This document shows positions 34,178-42,454 of a DNA stretch of 64,000 bases, one piece after another (position 1 is the first letter of the stretch; every line of letters starts with the position of its first letter). A model generated the notes under the pieces. That model had not been told where the DNA came from and did not search any database. It saw only the letters and a program-made list of their open reading frames with translations. This DNA is from Sphingobacteriales bacterium (lineage in GTDB: Bacteria > Bacteroidota > Bacteroidia > Chitinophagales > Chitinophagaceae): positions 372,001 to 436,000 of the forward strand of contig JACRLZ010000007.1 in the NCBI GenBank assembly GCA_016235125.1, read 5' to 3'. Both the position numbers and the translations under genes were made by a program.

Positions 34178-35158
34178 ATGAAGCAAAAAAAATTGATCGC
34201 TTTCCTCATTTTTTCAATGTCACTTGTTTTTTTCAGTTGCCAGAAAGAAGATGCCGGTGGCAATACGGAAATCGTTATTACAAAAGGTAAAAACCGGTTT
34301 ACTACAACCGTAGATGGAGTAGAAAGGGAATACTATGTACATGTGCCGCAAAGCTATAACGGAAGTGCAGCGGTGCCGGTGATGTTTATGCTACATGGTA
34401 CCGGCGGCACAGGGCTGGATATGTGGGAGCGCAGCGGATGGAAGGAGGTAGGGGAAGATGAAAATATTATTACTGTTTTTCCATCATCATGGCGGTATTG
34501 TATTATTACACAAGGTGAGACAAAAAATACCACCAAATGGAATACGCCTCCTGATGCCGAGTTTGTATTTTGTTCAGGGCAAACTCCCAGGGATGATATA
34601 AAATTTTTGAACACAATCATCTCAGAGATTTCAGCTAAATATAAAGTAGATAGCAAACGTATTTATCTGACCGGATTTTCAAACGGGGGTAATATGGCTG
34701 CAAAGTGTGCCGTTGAGTTAAGTGATAAATTGGCTGCTGTTTGTGAAAATGCCGCTTCCTTCTACTTAGACACTTCATACATTCCAAAGCGAAAATTACC
34801 CCTTCTTTTCCAGGTGGGCAATGAGGATTATGGCCCCGGCAATACCGGCCCGGAAATTCCCCTCAGCAAGCTGGATACACTGCTTCGCACCCCCGGTATT
34901 CCATTGCTGAACGGTAAGCATTACAGGATAGCCAGCACACATATAAAAAGCTTTGGCCTTAATCCAAATTTTACCATCAGTGGCGACACCAACTCGGTTT
35001 CTTATGCCACCTACAAATCGTTAACTCCCGGTTCAGTAAATGATTTCAGGTTTGTGATGGTTAAAAATTTAAGACATGCCTATCCCAATGGCGATAATCA
35101 CTGGATGGAAGGGGCCAGGGTGCATTGGGCATGGTTTAAACAATACAGTTTGCCATAA
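34178..35158 (+). CDS. Lipoprotein esterase of the PHB-depolymerase/feruloyl-esterase (LpqC-like) family
   Basis: 326-residue alpha/beta-hydrolase anchored as a lipoprotein (MKQKKLIAFLIFSMSLVFFSC then QKED). Landmarks: YYVHVPQSYNGSAAVPVMFMLHGTGGTG (oxyanion HGTGG), DSKRIYLTGFSNGGNMAAKCA (nucleophile Ser168 in GFSNGG) and VKNLRHAYPNGDNHW near the end with the likely catalytic His. Substrate unknown: poly-hydroxyalkanoate oligomers, feruloyl sugars or other esters. It stands between two paralogous two-component systems and has the same upstream element, so it is a candidate regulon member. A small secreted protein gene follows 32 bp later. Confidence 0.9.
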   Translation: MKQKKLIAFLIFSMSLVFFSCQKEDAGGNTEIVITKGKNRFTTTVDGVEREYYVHVPQSYNGSAAVPVMFMLHGTGGTGLDMWERSGWKEVGEDENIITVFPSSWRYCIITQGETKNTTKWNTPPDAEFVFCSGQTPRDDIKFLNTIISEISAKYKVDSKRIYLTGFSNGGNMAAKCAVELSDKLAAVCENAASFYLDTSYIPKRKLPLLFQVGNEDYGPGNTGPEIPLSKLDTLLRTPGIPLLNGKHYRIASTHIKSFGLNPNFTISGDTNSVSYATYKSLTPGSVNDFRFVMVKNLRHAYPNGDNHWMEGARVHWAWFKQYSLP

Positions 35159-35190
35159 TCATTTAATCACCAACATAAAATAAAACAAAA

Positions 35191-35493
35191 ATGAAAAAGA
35201 AATTCTTATCAGCGGCTATCGCATTTGTAATTTTTGCCGGCGCCCATGCACAAACAAATGTGCGGCAGGATAACCAGGAAAACAGAACTGAAAACGGTGT
35301 GCAAAGCGGTGAACTTACAAGGAGGGAACAACGGCGCATTGATCATCAGCAGGAAAATGTTCAGAAGCTGGAGAACAAAGCAAAAAAAGACGGTGTAGTT
35401 ACAGACAAAGAGCAGGCAAGGATTAATGCGGCACAAAACCGTTCGTCCCGCAGCATTGCCAGAAAAAAACATAACGGCAGGGACAGTAACTGA
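35191..35493 (+). CDS. Small secreted basic protein
   Basis: 100 residues with a signal peptide (MKKKFLSAAIAFVIFAGAHAQ). The mature 79 residues are highly charged and helical: Gln/Glu/Arg-rich (TRREQRRIDHQQENVQKLENKAKKDGVVTDKEQARINAAQNRSSRSIARKKH), with a pattern like a helix pair around KDGVVTDKEQARI that recalls an EF-hand-like or DUF-type turn. No named family recognised. 32 bp after the esterase gene, and followed by a strong terminator, so it shares the esterase transcript. Confidence 0.8.
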   Translation: MKKKFLSAAIAFVIFAGAHAQTNVRQDNQENRTENGVQSGELTRREQRRIDHQQENVQKLENKAKKDGVVTDKEQARINAAQNRSSRSIARKKHNGRDSN

Positions 35494-35525
35494 TGATTAC
35501 TTGTTCTTTAACTGAATTTATCAGG

Positions 35526-35563
35526 AAAGGGTGGCTATTGCAAAAGGCAATGCCACCCTTTTT
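35526..35563 (+). terminator. Intrinsic terminator after the small secreted protein gene
   Basis: Stem AAAGGGTGGC / GCCACCCTTT with an inner ATTGC/GCAAT extension, then T's. Closes the esterase unit before the second kinase promoter. Confidence 0.9.
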
Positions 35564-35571
35564 GCTGTTTT

Positions 35572-35620
35572 AAAATCACCCGGCGGGGTGAATAACTGAC
35601 TGACAGCCAGATTAATTTTA
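35572..35620 (+). promoter_or_regulatory. Putative regulon site C upstream of TPR kinase 2
   Basis: AAAATCACCC-GGCG-GGGTGA: a perfect TCACCC/GGGTGA palindrome (35576-35591). The -7-like TAATTTTA is at 35613-35620, 41 bp from the site start. Confidence 0.55.
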
Positions 35621-35660
35621 CTGAATTGAAAAGAGGATTAACTTTAAGTAACGGCATTTT

Positions 35661-37814
35661 ATGAACTGTAGGAGACTTTTGATATTTCTGTTGCCGGTAC
35701 TTCCGCTCACCGCTGCCACACAGGACTTTGATGCTATAAAAGGCAGTTCCCTTTCATCACTCCAGAAAGCTGATACTATTTTTTCATTTGCCCGCAAGAG
35801 TTTTCGTAAGGGAAGGTTTGATAGTGTTGACTATTGGCTTAATAAAGGACAGGCATTTGCAAAAGAATCTGGTAACCCTGAAACACAGGCAAGGTACTAT
35901 GTGGAAAAAGGAAATATGTATTATATGCTGGGCCGGTTTAAAGAAGGAACAGAACAAATTCATATAGCAAAGCCTTTTTTATCCAATACAGAATCCTATG
36001 ATCTTCACAACAGCGCTATGCTGATAGCGGGAAATTGTTTCAGCAGCCTGATGCTGAACGATTCTGCCTTATACTATTTTCATCAATGTGAAACGTATAA
36101 TAATATCAAATTTCCATACCGGAATTGGCTGGTTTATTCAGCAATAGGTGAATTGTTCAATCATGCAGATGATCCTAAACAGGCCGAACAGTATTTTCAA
36201 AAAGCGTACAACATTACCAAAAATAAAGAGGGAAAACCGGATCATGGATTTGTATTAACCCAGTTTGCCAATTTTTATGTTTCATGGAACCGGGCTGAAG
36301 AATTTGGTAAACTCCTGGCTGAATATAATGATCTGATGGCTGAAAGAAAAAAGGCCAATGGCAGTGAGCCTTCTCATAATCTTTTATACATCACATGGAC
36401 GAAAAATAATCCTGAGGAAAGGATGGCATTCATGATAAAAGTGAGGGAGACAAGCCTGGCAGGCGGTAATTATCAACAGGCAATACTTGCTAACGGTTAT
36501 ATAATTAATTATTACGAAAAGAACAAACAGTTTGCTGAGGCGATAAAGTATGCCGAAGAAAATGAACGGTTATCAGAAAGCTCCGGTAGTGTTTATAATA
36601 TGTACCTGAGCATTGGATTAAAATACAGTCTTTTGAAAAAGCTGGGCAGGGACAAGGAGGCCGTTGCTGTTGTTGACAGGCTGATAGCGCTGAAAGACAG
36701 TATTGTCTCGCTTCAACGCAGAGAACAGGTAAATTTTCTTGAGGCAAAATTCCAGAATGATAAAAAGGAAAAGGAAATTGTTCTGTTAAATACCAATAAT
36801 GAACTGGCCAGAAAGGAAATTGCCCTGTTAAATTCTCAAAAGGAGCTTGATATAAAAACTATTGCTTTATTGAATTCTCAAAAGAAACTATCTGATTTTG
36901 AATTGCTCCGGCAAATAGAAATGCAACAATCGCTGGCAAGAGAAAACCTATTGATGGATTCGGCAATAAACAATGAAAAGGCTTACAATCTTTCAATCAC
37001 CAGGGAAAAGGAAAAAGAGGCTGCCCTGAGTGCTTCCCTCGGCCGTGAAAATGTTTTAAGATCAAACGAACTAGTGAAGGAGAGAAAACTCCGTAATGTT
37101 TTGATCAGCGGAGCCGCTTTGTTGCTGATTGCCGGGGGGATTATTTTGCTGCAGTACAGGAGGCAAAGGTCAAAAAATGCAGTGATCCAAAAGCAATCCG
37201 ATGACCTGCAGGTACTGATGAAAGAAATACATCACCGGGTAAAAAATAACCTGCAGGTGATCAGCAGCCTGCTTGATCTGCAAAGTATGACCATTGCCGA
37301 CGACCAGGCAAGTGAGGCAGTAAAGGAGGGGAAGAACCGGGTACAAAGCATGGCGCTGATCCACCAAAACTTATACAGCGAGGGCAATATAAAAGGAATT
37401 CGGACAAAAGAATATATCAACAACCTTTTGCAGAGTCTGTGTCAGTCGTACAATGTTACCAATGACAGGGTGAAAGTGAAAACGGATATTGATGACCTGA
37501 AGCTGGATGTAGATACCATGATACCACTTGGGCTTGTACTCAATGAACTGGTAAGCAATTCCCTGAAATATGCCTTCCGGCAAAGAAGTGATGGAGAATT
37601 AAGTGTGGTGTTAAAAAAACAACCTGAGCATTTGCTGTTGCGGGTCAGTGATAATGGAACCGGATATCCCGGGGGAGTTAATATCAGGGAAGGAAAATCC
37701 TTCGGCATGAAGATGATCAGGGCATTTGCACAAAAACTAAGGGCAAAACTGAATATTTATAATAATGACGGGGCTGTAACAGAAATGCTGATCACTAAAT
37801 ACAATATGGCATGA
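35661..37814 (+). CDS. TPR-containing sensor histidine kinase (HisKA_2 family), copy 2
   Basis: 717 residues, ATG at 35661, signal peptide MNCRRLLIFLLPVLPLTAATQ. Periplasmic TPR region (about 25-350), then a coiled coil with a threefold 14-residue repeat (residues 372-413: EIVLLNTNNELARK, EIALLNSQKELDIK, TIALLNSQKKLSDF). Membrane helix at about 479-499. HisKA_2 box EIHHRVKNNLQVISSLLDLQ (His524/525) and HATPase (LGLVLNELVSNSLKYAF, VSDNGTGYPGG). Overlaps its response regulator by 4 bp (ATGA). Paralogue of the kinase at 31364. Confidence 0.93.
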   Translation: MNCRRLLIFLLPVLPLTAATQDFDAIKGSSLSSLQKADTIFSFARKSFRKGRFDSVDYWLNKGQAFAKESGNPETQARYYVEKGNMYYMLGRFKEGTEQIHIAKPFLSNTESYDLHNSAMLIAGNCFSSLMLNDSALYYFHQCETYNNIKFPYRNWLVYSAIGELFNHADDPKQAEQYFQKAYNITKNKEGKPDHGFVLTQFANFYVSWNRAEEFGKLLAEYNDLMAERKKANGSEPSHNLLYITWTKNNPEERMAFMIKVRETSLAGGNYQQAILANGYIINYYEKNKQFAEAIKYAEENERLSESSGSVYNMYLSIGLKYSLLKKLGRDKEAVAVVDRLIALKDSIVSLQRREQVNFLEAKFQNDKKEKEIVLLNTNNELARKEIALLNSQKELDIKTIALLNSQKKLSDFELLRQIEMQQSLARENLLMDSAINNEKAYNLSITREKEKEAALSASLGRENVLRSNELVKERKLRNVLISGAALLLIAGGIILLQYRRQRSKNAVIQKQSDDLQVLMKEIHHRVKNNLQVISSLLDLQSMTIADDQASEAVKEGKNRVQSMALIHQNLYSEGNIKGIRTKEYINNLLQSLCQSYNVTNDRVKVKTDIDDLKLDVDTMIPLGLVLNELVSNSLKYAFRQRSDGELSVVLKKQPEHLLLRVSDNGTGYPGGVNIREGKSFGMKMIRAFAQKLRAKLNIYNNDGAVTEMLITKYNMA

Positions 37815-38434
37815 GCAAACTTCGCATCCTGATTGTTGAAGATGAGCCGGTGATTGCGGAAAATATTTCAATGTACCTCGATAATGCCGATTTTGAGATC
37901 AGTGGCATTGCTTACGATAGCACAGAAGCCAGGGAACAATTAATACACAACACACCTGACGCCGCCATCCTCGATGTGAACCTGGGAAGCGAGGAAGACG
38001 GCATTGATATTGCGCAGCATATCAATGAGAAATTTCAACTGCCCTTTCTTTTTCTTACTTCCTATTCAGATAAAGAAACCCTTGAAAGGGCCAAGAAAGT
38101 GAAACCCAACGGTTATATCGTAAAACCATTTAATGAAAAAACATTACTTGCTTCGCTGGAAATAGCCATCTCAAACTTTGCTGCTGAGAAAAATCATTCA
38201 TTGCCGCCTCTTAATCCTGAAAAGATAAACAGGCATCTTCTTTCAGCAATAAGTGAAAGGGAATTTGAATTGGTTAAGTTACTGTATGAAGGGATTACCA
38301 ATACCCAGATTGCCGAGAAACTGTTTATTTCTGTCAACACTGTAAAAACGCATCTTAAAAGTATATATCTCAAACTGGATGCAGCAAGCCGTTATAGCGC
38401 TATCATGCGGCTGCGTGAACTGATGCTTAAATAG
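37811..38434 (+). CDS. LuxR-type response regulator, copy 2
   Basis: 207 residues, same length and layout as copy 1. Receiver with VEDEP, phospho-Asp55 in AAILDVNLGS, switch residues in FLTSYSDKET and YIVKPFNEKT; C-terminal helix-turn-helix ISEREFELVKLLYEGITNTQIAEKLFISVNTVKTHLKSIYLKL. The ATG overlaps the kinase stop by 4 bp. Regulon site D lies 11 bp after its stop. Confidence 0.95.
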   Translation: MSKLRILIVEDEPVIAENISMYLDNADFEISGIAYDSTEAREQLIHNTPDAAILDVNLGSEEDGIDIAQHINEKFQLPFLFLTSYSDKETLERAKKVKPNGYIVKPFNEKTLLASLEIAISNFAAEKNHSLPPLNPEKINRHLLSAISEREFELVKLLYEGITNTQIAEKLFISVNTVKTHLKSIYLKLDAASRYSAIMRLRELMLK

Positions 38435-38444
38435 CCTTCCTTAC

Positions 38445-38494
38445 AAAATCACCCTGACGGGTGAACAAACTGCTCCTATCGGCTAATACTTTTA
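38445..38494 (+). promoter_or_regulatory. Putative regulon site D upstream of the exported-protein pair
   Basis: AAAATCACCC-TGAC-GGGTGA with the perfect palindrome at 38449-38464; the -7-like TACTTTTA is at 38487-38494, 42 bp from the site start, and 34 bp before the ATG at 38528. Confidence 0.55.
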
Positions 38495-38527
38495 TTCGAT
38501 CATTTTTTTTACCACTAAACTTTTATT

Positions 38528-38995
38528 ATGAAAGGAAAATTTATTTGGTTACTTTTTCTACTGGTCATTAGTTATCAGGGAAACAGCCAGACCATCACAG
38601 TCAAGAAAACCTGTGAGTGCACATATGATGGAAGTATTTCATCCACCATTCGGTTTTCAAATTCAAAACTCTATGAGAAAAAAGCCTATAAGGCCTACGT
38701 CAAAGCTGAGAACACAGGCACCTGTATCTGGGGCGATGGGGAGGTTGAACTGCGGGTCAGAATATCAAGATGTCCCAGCGGTTCGGTCTGCCAGCGGGAT
38801 GAGCTGATTCCTTCAAGATGGACCAAGAATGACCGTGATATTATTCATGGTTACACCGAGGAATTTGTTTATGACTTTGAAGGCCCTTCTTATCTGGGGA
38901 AATATAACCTGGTTTACCAGTTGTATTATATGGGTAAGCCTTTTGGTGATGCCATCCAGACAACTATTGAAATATTAGATGACCCAAACAAATAA
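38528..38995 (+). CDS. Exported protein of unknown function (possible NBR1-like Ig fold)
   Basis: 155 residues: signal peptide MKGKFIWLLFLLVISYQGNSQ, then Cys-containing beta-rich sequence (VKKTCECTYDGSISSTIRF). YVKAENTGTCIWGDGEVELRV and later FEGPSYLGKYNLVYQLYYMGKPFGD resemble the NTG..TW and PG.Y...W.L...G..FG pattern of NBR1-type Ig-like domains; this is a pattern match only. It begins the unit after the second two-component system with a regulon site in front, and a second exported protein gene follows 6 bp later. Confidence 0.8.
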   Translation: MKGKFIWLLFLLVISYQGNSQTITVKKTCECTYDGSISSTIRFSNSKLYEKKAYKAYVKAENTGTCIWGDGEVELRVRISRCPSGSVCQRDELIPSRWTKNDRDIIHGYTEEFVYDFEGPSYLGKYNLVYQLYYMGKPFGDAIQTTIEILDDPNK

Positions 38996-39001
38996 AGCAA
39001 T

Positions 39002-39547
39002 ATGAAAAAATCAATCTATCTCGCAATGCTGATAATGGCAGCGCCATTATTATCTCTCGCCCAATGGCCATCAAACGTAACATTTGCAGCGAGCAAAGCC
39101 AATGACTCAGTCGTTGTATCGGGCGATTTGGCCAATGGAGCTGTTATAAGTGACCTGAGCTGGGCATGGAGCAGTTCCAATGCCTGCTTTGTCGGCTTTC
39201 AGGCGCCAAAGTACCAGGGCAATCATGTGTTATTTGCCACCAGCTTTCCGCCAAGATCTATTATGACCATCACCGTTACTCCGACTGATGCAAATGGCAA
39301 CCTGAGCATTTACGGGTATATGATGGGGGCCGACGATCACAGGGTGGTTCCGGATCTGCCCAGTTGTATTACCTGTGAGGCCGATTATAAATGGGACCGA
39401 CCCGTAAAAGGCAAAGTGCAGACCAGCGACCGGGTTATTGAGTTTCAAAACCCTACCCAAAATACTTACAACATCGTTATAGGAGTGGCTGCACCGGGTG
39501 GAGTTGTCAGCGGCCAGTTCAACGTAAAGATAAAATTAAAATCCTGA
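39002..39547 (+). CDS. Exported protein of unknown function
   Basis: 181 residues: signal peptide MKKSIYLAMLIMAAPLLSLAQ. Mature part is beta-rich with AND..VVVSGDLANGAVISDLSWAWSS, one C-x-x-C (LPSCITCEADYKW), and ends VVSGQFNVKIKLKS as a beta-sandwich edge might. No named family recognised. Follows the previous exported protein by 6 bp and ends at a strong terminator, so the two form one unit, probably under the LuxR-type regulators. Confidence 0.8.
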   Translation: MKKSIYLAMLIMAAPLLSLAQWPSNVTFAASKANDSVVVSGDLANGAVISDLSWAWSSSNACFVGFQAPKYQGNHVLFATSFPPRSIMTITVTPTDANGNLSIYGYMMGADDHRVVPDLPSCITCEADYKWDRPVKGKVQTSDRVIEFQNPTQNTYNIVIGVAAPGGVVSGQFNVKIKLKS

Positions 39548-39573
39548 AGCAGAAAGCCGCCATTAACCATTAA

Positions 39574-39607
39574 AAATTGCACAGGCAACACCTGTGCAAT
39601 TTTTTTT
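39574..39607 (+). terminator. Intrinsic terminator after the exported-protein pair
   Basis: Stem AAATTGCACAGG / CCTGTGCAATTT with loop CAACA and a long T run. Confidence 0.95.
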
Positions 39608-39748
39608 GATAAATAACCTTTTTAAATATTTGTTTTTCCGGAATTTGGCATTAACTTACTACCATTCATTAAACCCGCCTGTACCAATCCGTGACCCCGT
39701 GAAAAAATTCAGTTCTTTTATTTTTTCATCTTTTAAATTTTAAATGCC

Positions 39749-40129
39749 ATGGTTCAGGTAGACATCTCACAGCTCTCCGGAGAGTGCAATGCCTGGAGAG
39801 ATAAACTTCGTAATTACCGTGAAGAATTTAACAGCAACGAAGTTCAGCTCCGGAAAGTAGCAGGACAACCACTCTCCAAAGAACAGTTACAGGACGTAGA
39901 ACATCTCCACAACCAGTTTCACATCCAGCTTATCAACATTCATGATCTCAAACAATCCATCAAAGTGCATGACCGCAAGATCAACTTTGAAAAAGCGGCT
40001 TTTAACGGCATGGCCAATGAAGACAGTATTACCCGTCATGAGCAGTTGTTTGAAGAATTTCAGTCGCTGGAGCAGACCCTGCATGACCTGCGTGAAGAGT
40101 TCAGTGATTTCCTGAAGCGAACGCAATAG
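39749..40129 (+). CDS. Coiled-coil protein of unknown function
   Basis: 126-residue cytoplasmic protein without signal peptide. Almost wholly alpha-helical with heptads (LSGECNAWRDKLRNYREEFNSNEVQLRKV and HLHNQFHIQLINIHDLKQSIKVHDRKI, FEEFQSLEQTLHDLREEFSDFL). Charged residues dominate and no catalytic motif is visible. Single gene between a terminator and the EF-G2 region. No named family recognised; coding status is supported by its composition and by a clean ATG after an A/T-rich leader. Confidence 0.75.
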   Translation: MVQVDISQLSGECNAWRDKLRNYREEFNSNEVQLRKVAGQPLSKEQLQDVEHLHNQFHIQLINIHDLKQSIKVHDRKINFEKAAFNGMANEDSITRHEQLFEEFQSLEQTLHDLREEFSDFLKRTQ

Positions 40130-40132
40130 TTT

Positions 40133-40201
40133 GTTGACAAGTTGATATGTATAAAAGTTAACAAGGAACTATTTACTTACCCTTCCTGTCAACTTATCAA
40201 C
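40133..40201. repeat. Imperfect inverted repeat upstream of EF-G2
   Basis: GTTGACAAGTTGATA (40133-40147) pairs with TGTCAACTTATCAAC (40187-40201), 13 of 15 positions. The left part also reads as a degenerate tandem of GTTGACAA-like 8-mers, a style of dispersed repeat seen in this phylum. Confidence 0.5.
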
Positions 40202-40235
40202 GTAACGGTTTTTCATTTGTCTCCCCATTAAATTC

Positions 40236-40257
40236 TCCCTGAGGGATCCCTTAGGGA
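40236..40257. promoter_or_regulatory. 22-bp near-palindrome before EF-G2
   Basis: TCCCTGAGGGATCCCTTAGGGA, palindromic at 20 of 22 positions. Its centre is about 29 bp upstream of a weak -7-like CATTTTTA (40275-40282) and 48 bp before the ATG, so it could be an operator; no T run argues against a terminator. Confidence 0.35.
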
Positions 40258-40294
40258 AAAGACAAAACTGTCCTCATTTTTAAACTGAATTGTT

Positions 40295-42430
40295 ATGCCC
40301 GAATTTGATACCTCACATGTAAAAAATATTGTCTTGCTGGGCCATGCCGGCTCAGGTAAGACCACCTTAGCGGAGTGCATGCTATATGAAGCGGGAATAA
40401 TTAACCGCCGCGGCAGCATTGCCGAAAGAAACACCACCGGAGATTACCACGAACTGGAACAGGAACGTGGTAATTCTATTTTTAGCAAGCTCCTTCACAC
40501 AAAGTGGAGGGGTTACAAGATCAACATTATTGACACCCCGGGTTATGATGACTTTGCAGGAGAAGTGATCTCCGCATTAAGAGTGGCTGATACCGGGGTG
40601 ATGCTGTTAAATGCGGTGATGGGAGTGGAAGTAGGCACTGATATCATATGGGATTACACCGAAAAGTTTAAAACACCAATGATATTTGCGGTGAATAAAC
40701 TGGATGATGATAATGCTGATTTTGACAAAACAGTAAGAGAGGCCAAAGCGCATTTCGGGAGTAAAGTGGTGGTGGTTCAGTATCCCCGCCAGATAGGCGT
40801 AGGGTTTCATGAAATTATTGATGTGCTGCGGATGACGATGTATAAGTTCAAAGAAGGGGGTGGAAAGCCTGAGAAACTGCCCATACCTGATGATGAAAAG
40901 GCAAGAGCTGAAGAGTTACACAAAGAACTGATTGAAGCCATAGCGAGTAACGATGAGGGCCTGATGGAAAAATATTTTGACAAGGGCGAACTGGATGAAG
41001 ATGAAATGAAGGAAGGACTGAAAAAAGCCATGATCAACCATGACCTGTTTCCATTATTCTGCTTATCAGCAGAAAGAAATATGGGCAGCGGAAGGCTGAT
41101 GGGTTTTATTGATAATGTTTGCCCCAGCGCAAATGAAATGCCCCCGCAGGTTACCAGGAGTGGTGAAAAGCTAAGCTGCGATGCCAATGGGCCTGCCTGC
41201 ATATTTATTTACAAAACCATTTCAGAACCGCATGTTGGCGAACTGTCTTTCTTTAAAGTGTATTCAGGCACCATCAAACTGGGGATGGAACTGGAAAACG
41301 AAGGCACCGGTGTAACAGAAAAAATAAACCAGCTGTTTTTAGTAGAGGGGAATAAAAGAAACTCCACTCATGAACTGGTGGCAGGAGATATTGGCGCCAC
41401 ATTAAAACTGAAGAACACTCATGTAAACAACACCCTGCATGCGAAAGGCAGAAATTATGAGTTGAACCCGATTGCATTTCCTTCGCATAACATGACGGTG
41501 GCAATTGAAACACTGAAGAAAGGAGAGGAGGAAAAACTTTCTCAGGCATTGCACCAGTTAAGGGAAGAAGACCCCACTCTGCAGGTAGAAGTTTCGCCTG
41601 AACTGAAACAAACACTGATACATTGCCAGGGCGATATGCACCTTGCTGTAGCTAAATGGAAAATAGAACACCAGCACCGGCTGGAAGTAAAGTTTGTAAA
41701 GCCAAAGATCGCTTACCGGGAAACCATCCGTAAAATGGCTGATGCCAATTACCGCCACAAAAAACAAAGTGGTGGCGCAGGGCAGTTTGGAGAAGTGTAT
41801 ATGCGGATAGAACCCTGGTATGAGGGAATGCCGGAACCAACTGACTTCAATGTTCGTGGCCGTGACACATACGAACTTGACTGGGGTGGTAAATTAGTTT
41901 TTTATAACTGCATTGTTGGCGGCGCCATTGATGCCAGGTTTCTTCCCTCCATCCTGAAAGGAGTGATGGAAAAAATGCACAACGGTCCCCTCACAGGTTC
42001 ATATGCAAGAGATATCCGGGTATGTGTGTATGATGGCAAGATGCACCCGGTTGACAGCAATGATATTTCTTTTAAGATCGCAGGCCTGCAGGCATTTCGT
42101 CATGCATTTCAGCAGGCTGACCCGCAGATACTGGAACCTATTTATCATGTGGAAGTGCTTTGCCCCGATGACCTTACCGGTTCGGTGATGGGCGACCTGC
42201 AAAGCCGACGGGCCATCGTGGAAGGCATAGACAGTGAAGGACATTTTCAGAAAGTGATAGCCAAAGTGCCGCTGGCTGAAATGGAAGGCTATTCATCATC
42301 ACTTCGTTCGATAACACAGGGAAGAGCCAAATTCAAAATGCATTTCCAGGCTTATGAGCCGGTGCCCTTTGAACTGCAGCGCAAACTGATAGATGATTAC
42401 AGTAAAACAGCGAAAGAAGAGTACGCATAG
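40295..42430 (+). CDS. fusA2: Elongation factor G paralogue, EF-G2 type, lacking the G3 catalytic His
   Basis: 711-residue translational GTPase-family factor with all five EF-G domains. P-loop GHAGSGKT (16-23), G4 NKLD (134-137). Two departures from standard EF-G: switch I reads QERGNSIFS instead of ERGITI, and G3 reads DTPGYDDF (80-87) with Tyr84 where the catalytic His belongs. Domain IV and V motifs are standard (HKKQSGGAGQFGEV, GGAIDARFLPSILKGV, AGLQAFRHAFQQADPQILEPI, GDLQSRRAIVEG). It resembles the EF-G2 of Bacteroides thetaiotaomicron, reported as an EF-G paralogue without GTPase activity used under nutrient limitation. Single gene with its own terminator. Confidence 0.93.
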   Translation: MPEFDTSHVKNIVLLGHAGSGKTTLAECMLYEAGIINRRGSIAERNTTGDYHELEQERGNSIFSKLLHTKWRGYKINIIDTPGYDDFAGEVISALRVADTGVMLLNAVMGVEVGTDIIWDYTEKFKTPMIFAVNKLDDDNADFDKTVREAKAHFGSKVVVVQYPRQIGVGFHEIIDVLRMTMYKFKEGGGKPEKLPIPDDEKARAEELHKELIEAIASNDEGLMEKYFDKGELDEDEMKEGLKKAMINHDLFPLFCLSAERNMGSGRLMGFIDNVCPSANEMPPQVTRSGEKLSCDANGPACIFIYKTISEPHVGELSFFKVYSGTIKLGMELENEGTGVTEKINQLFLVEGNKRNSTHELVAGDIGATLKLKNTHVNNTLHAKGRNYELNPIAFPSHNMTVAIETLKKGEEEKLSQALHQLREEDPTLQVEVSPELKQTLIHCQGDMHLAVAKWKIEHQHRLEVKFVKPKIAYRETIRKMADANYRHKKQSGGAGQFGEVYMRIEPWYEGMPEPTDFNVRGRDTYELDWGGKLVFYNCIVGGAIDARFLPSILKGVMEKMHNGPLTGSYARDIRVCVYDGKMHPVDSNDISFKIAGLQAFRHAFQQADPQILEPIYHVEVLCPDDLTGSVMGDLQSRRAIVEGIDSEGHFQKVIAKVPLAEMEGYSSSLRSITQGRAKFKMHFQAYEPVPFELQRKLIDDYSKTAKEEYA

Positions 42431-42454
42431 GATCAATACTAACTGCACCACAAA

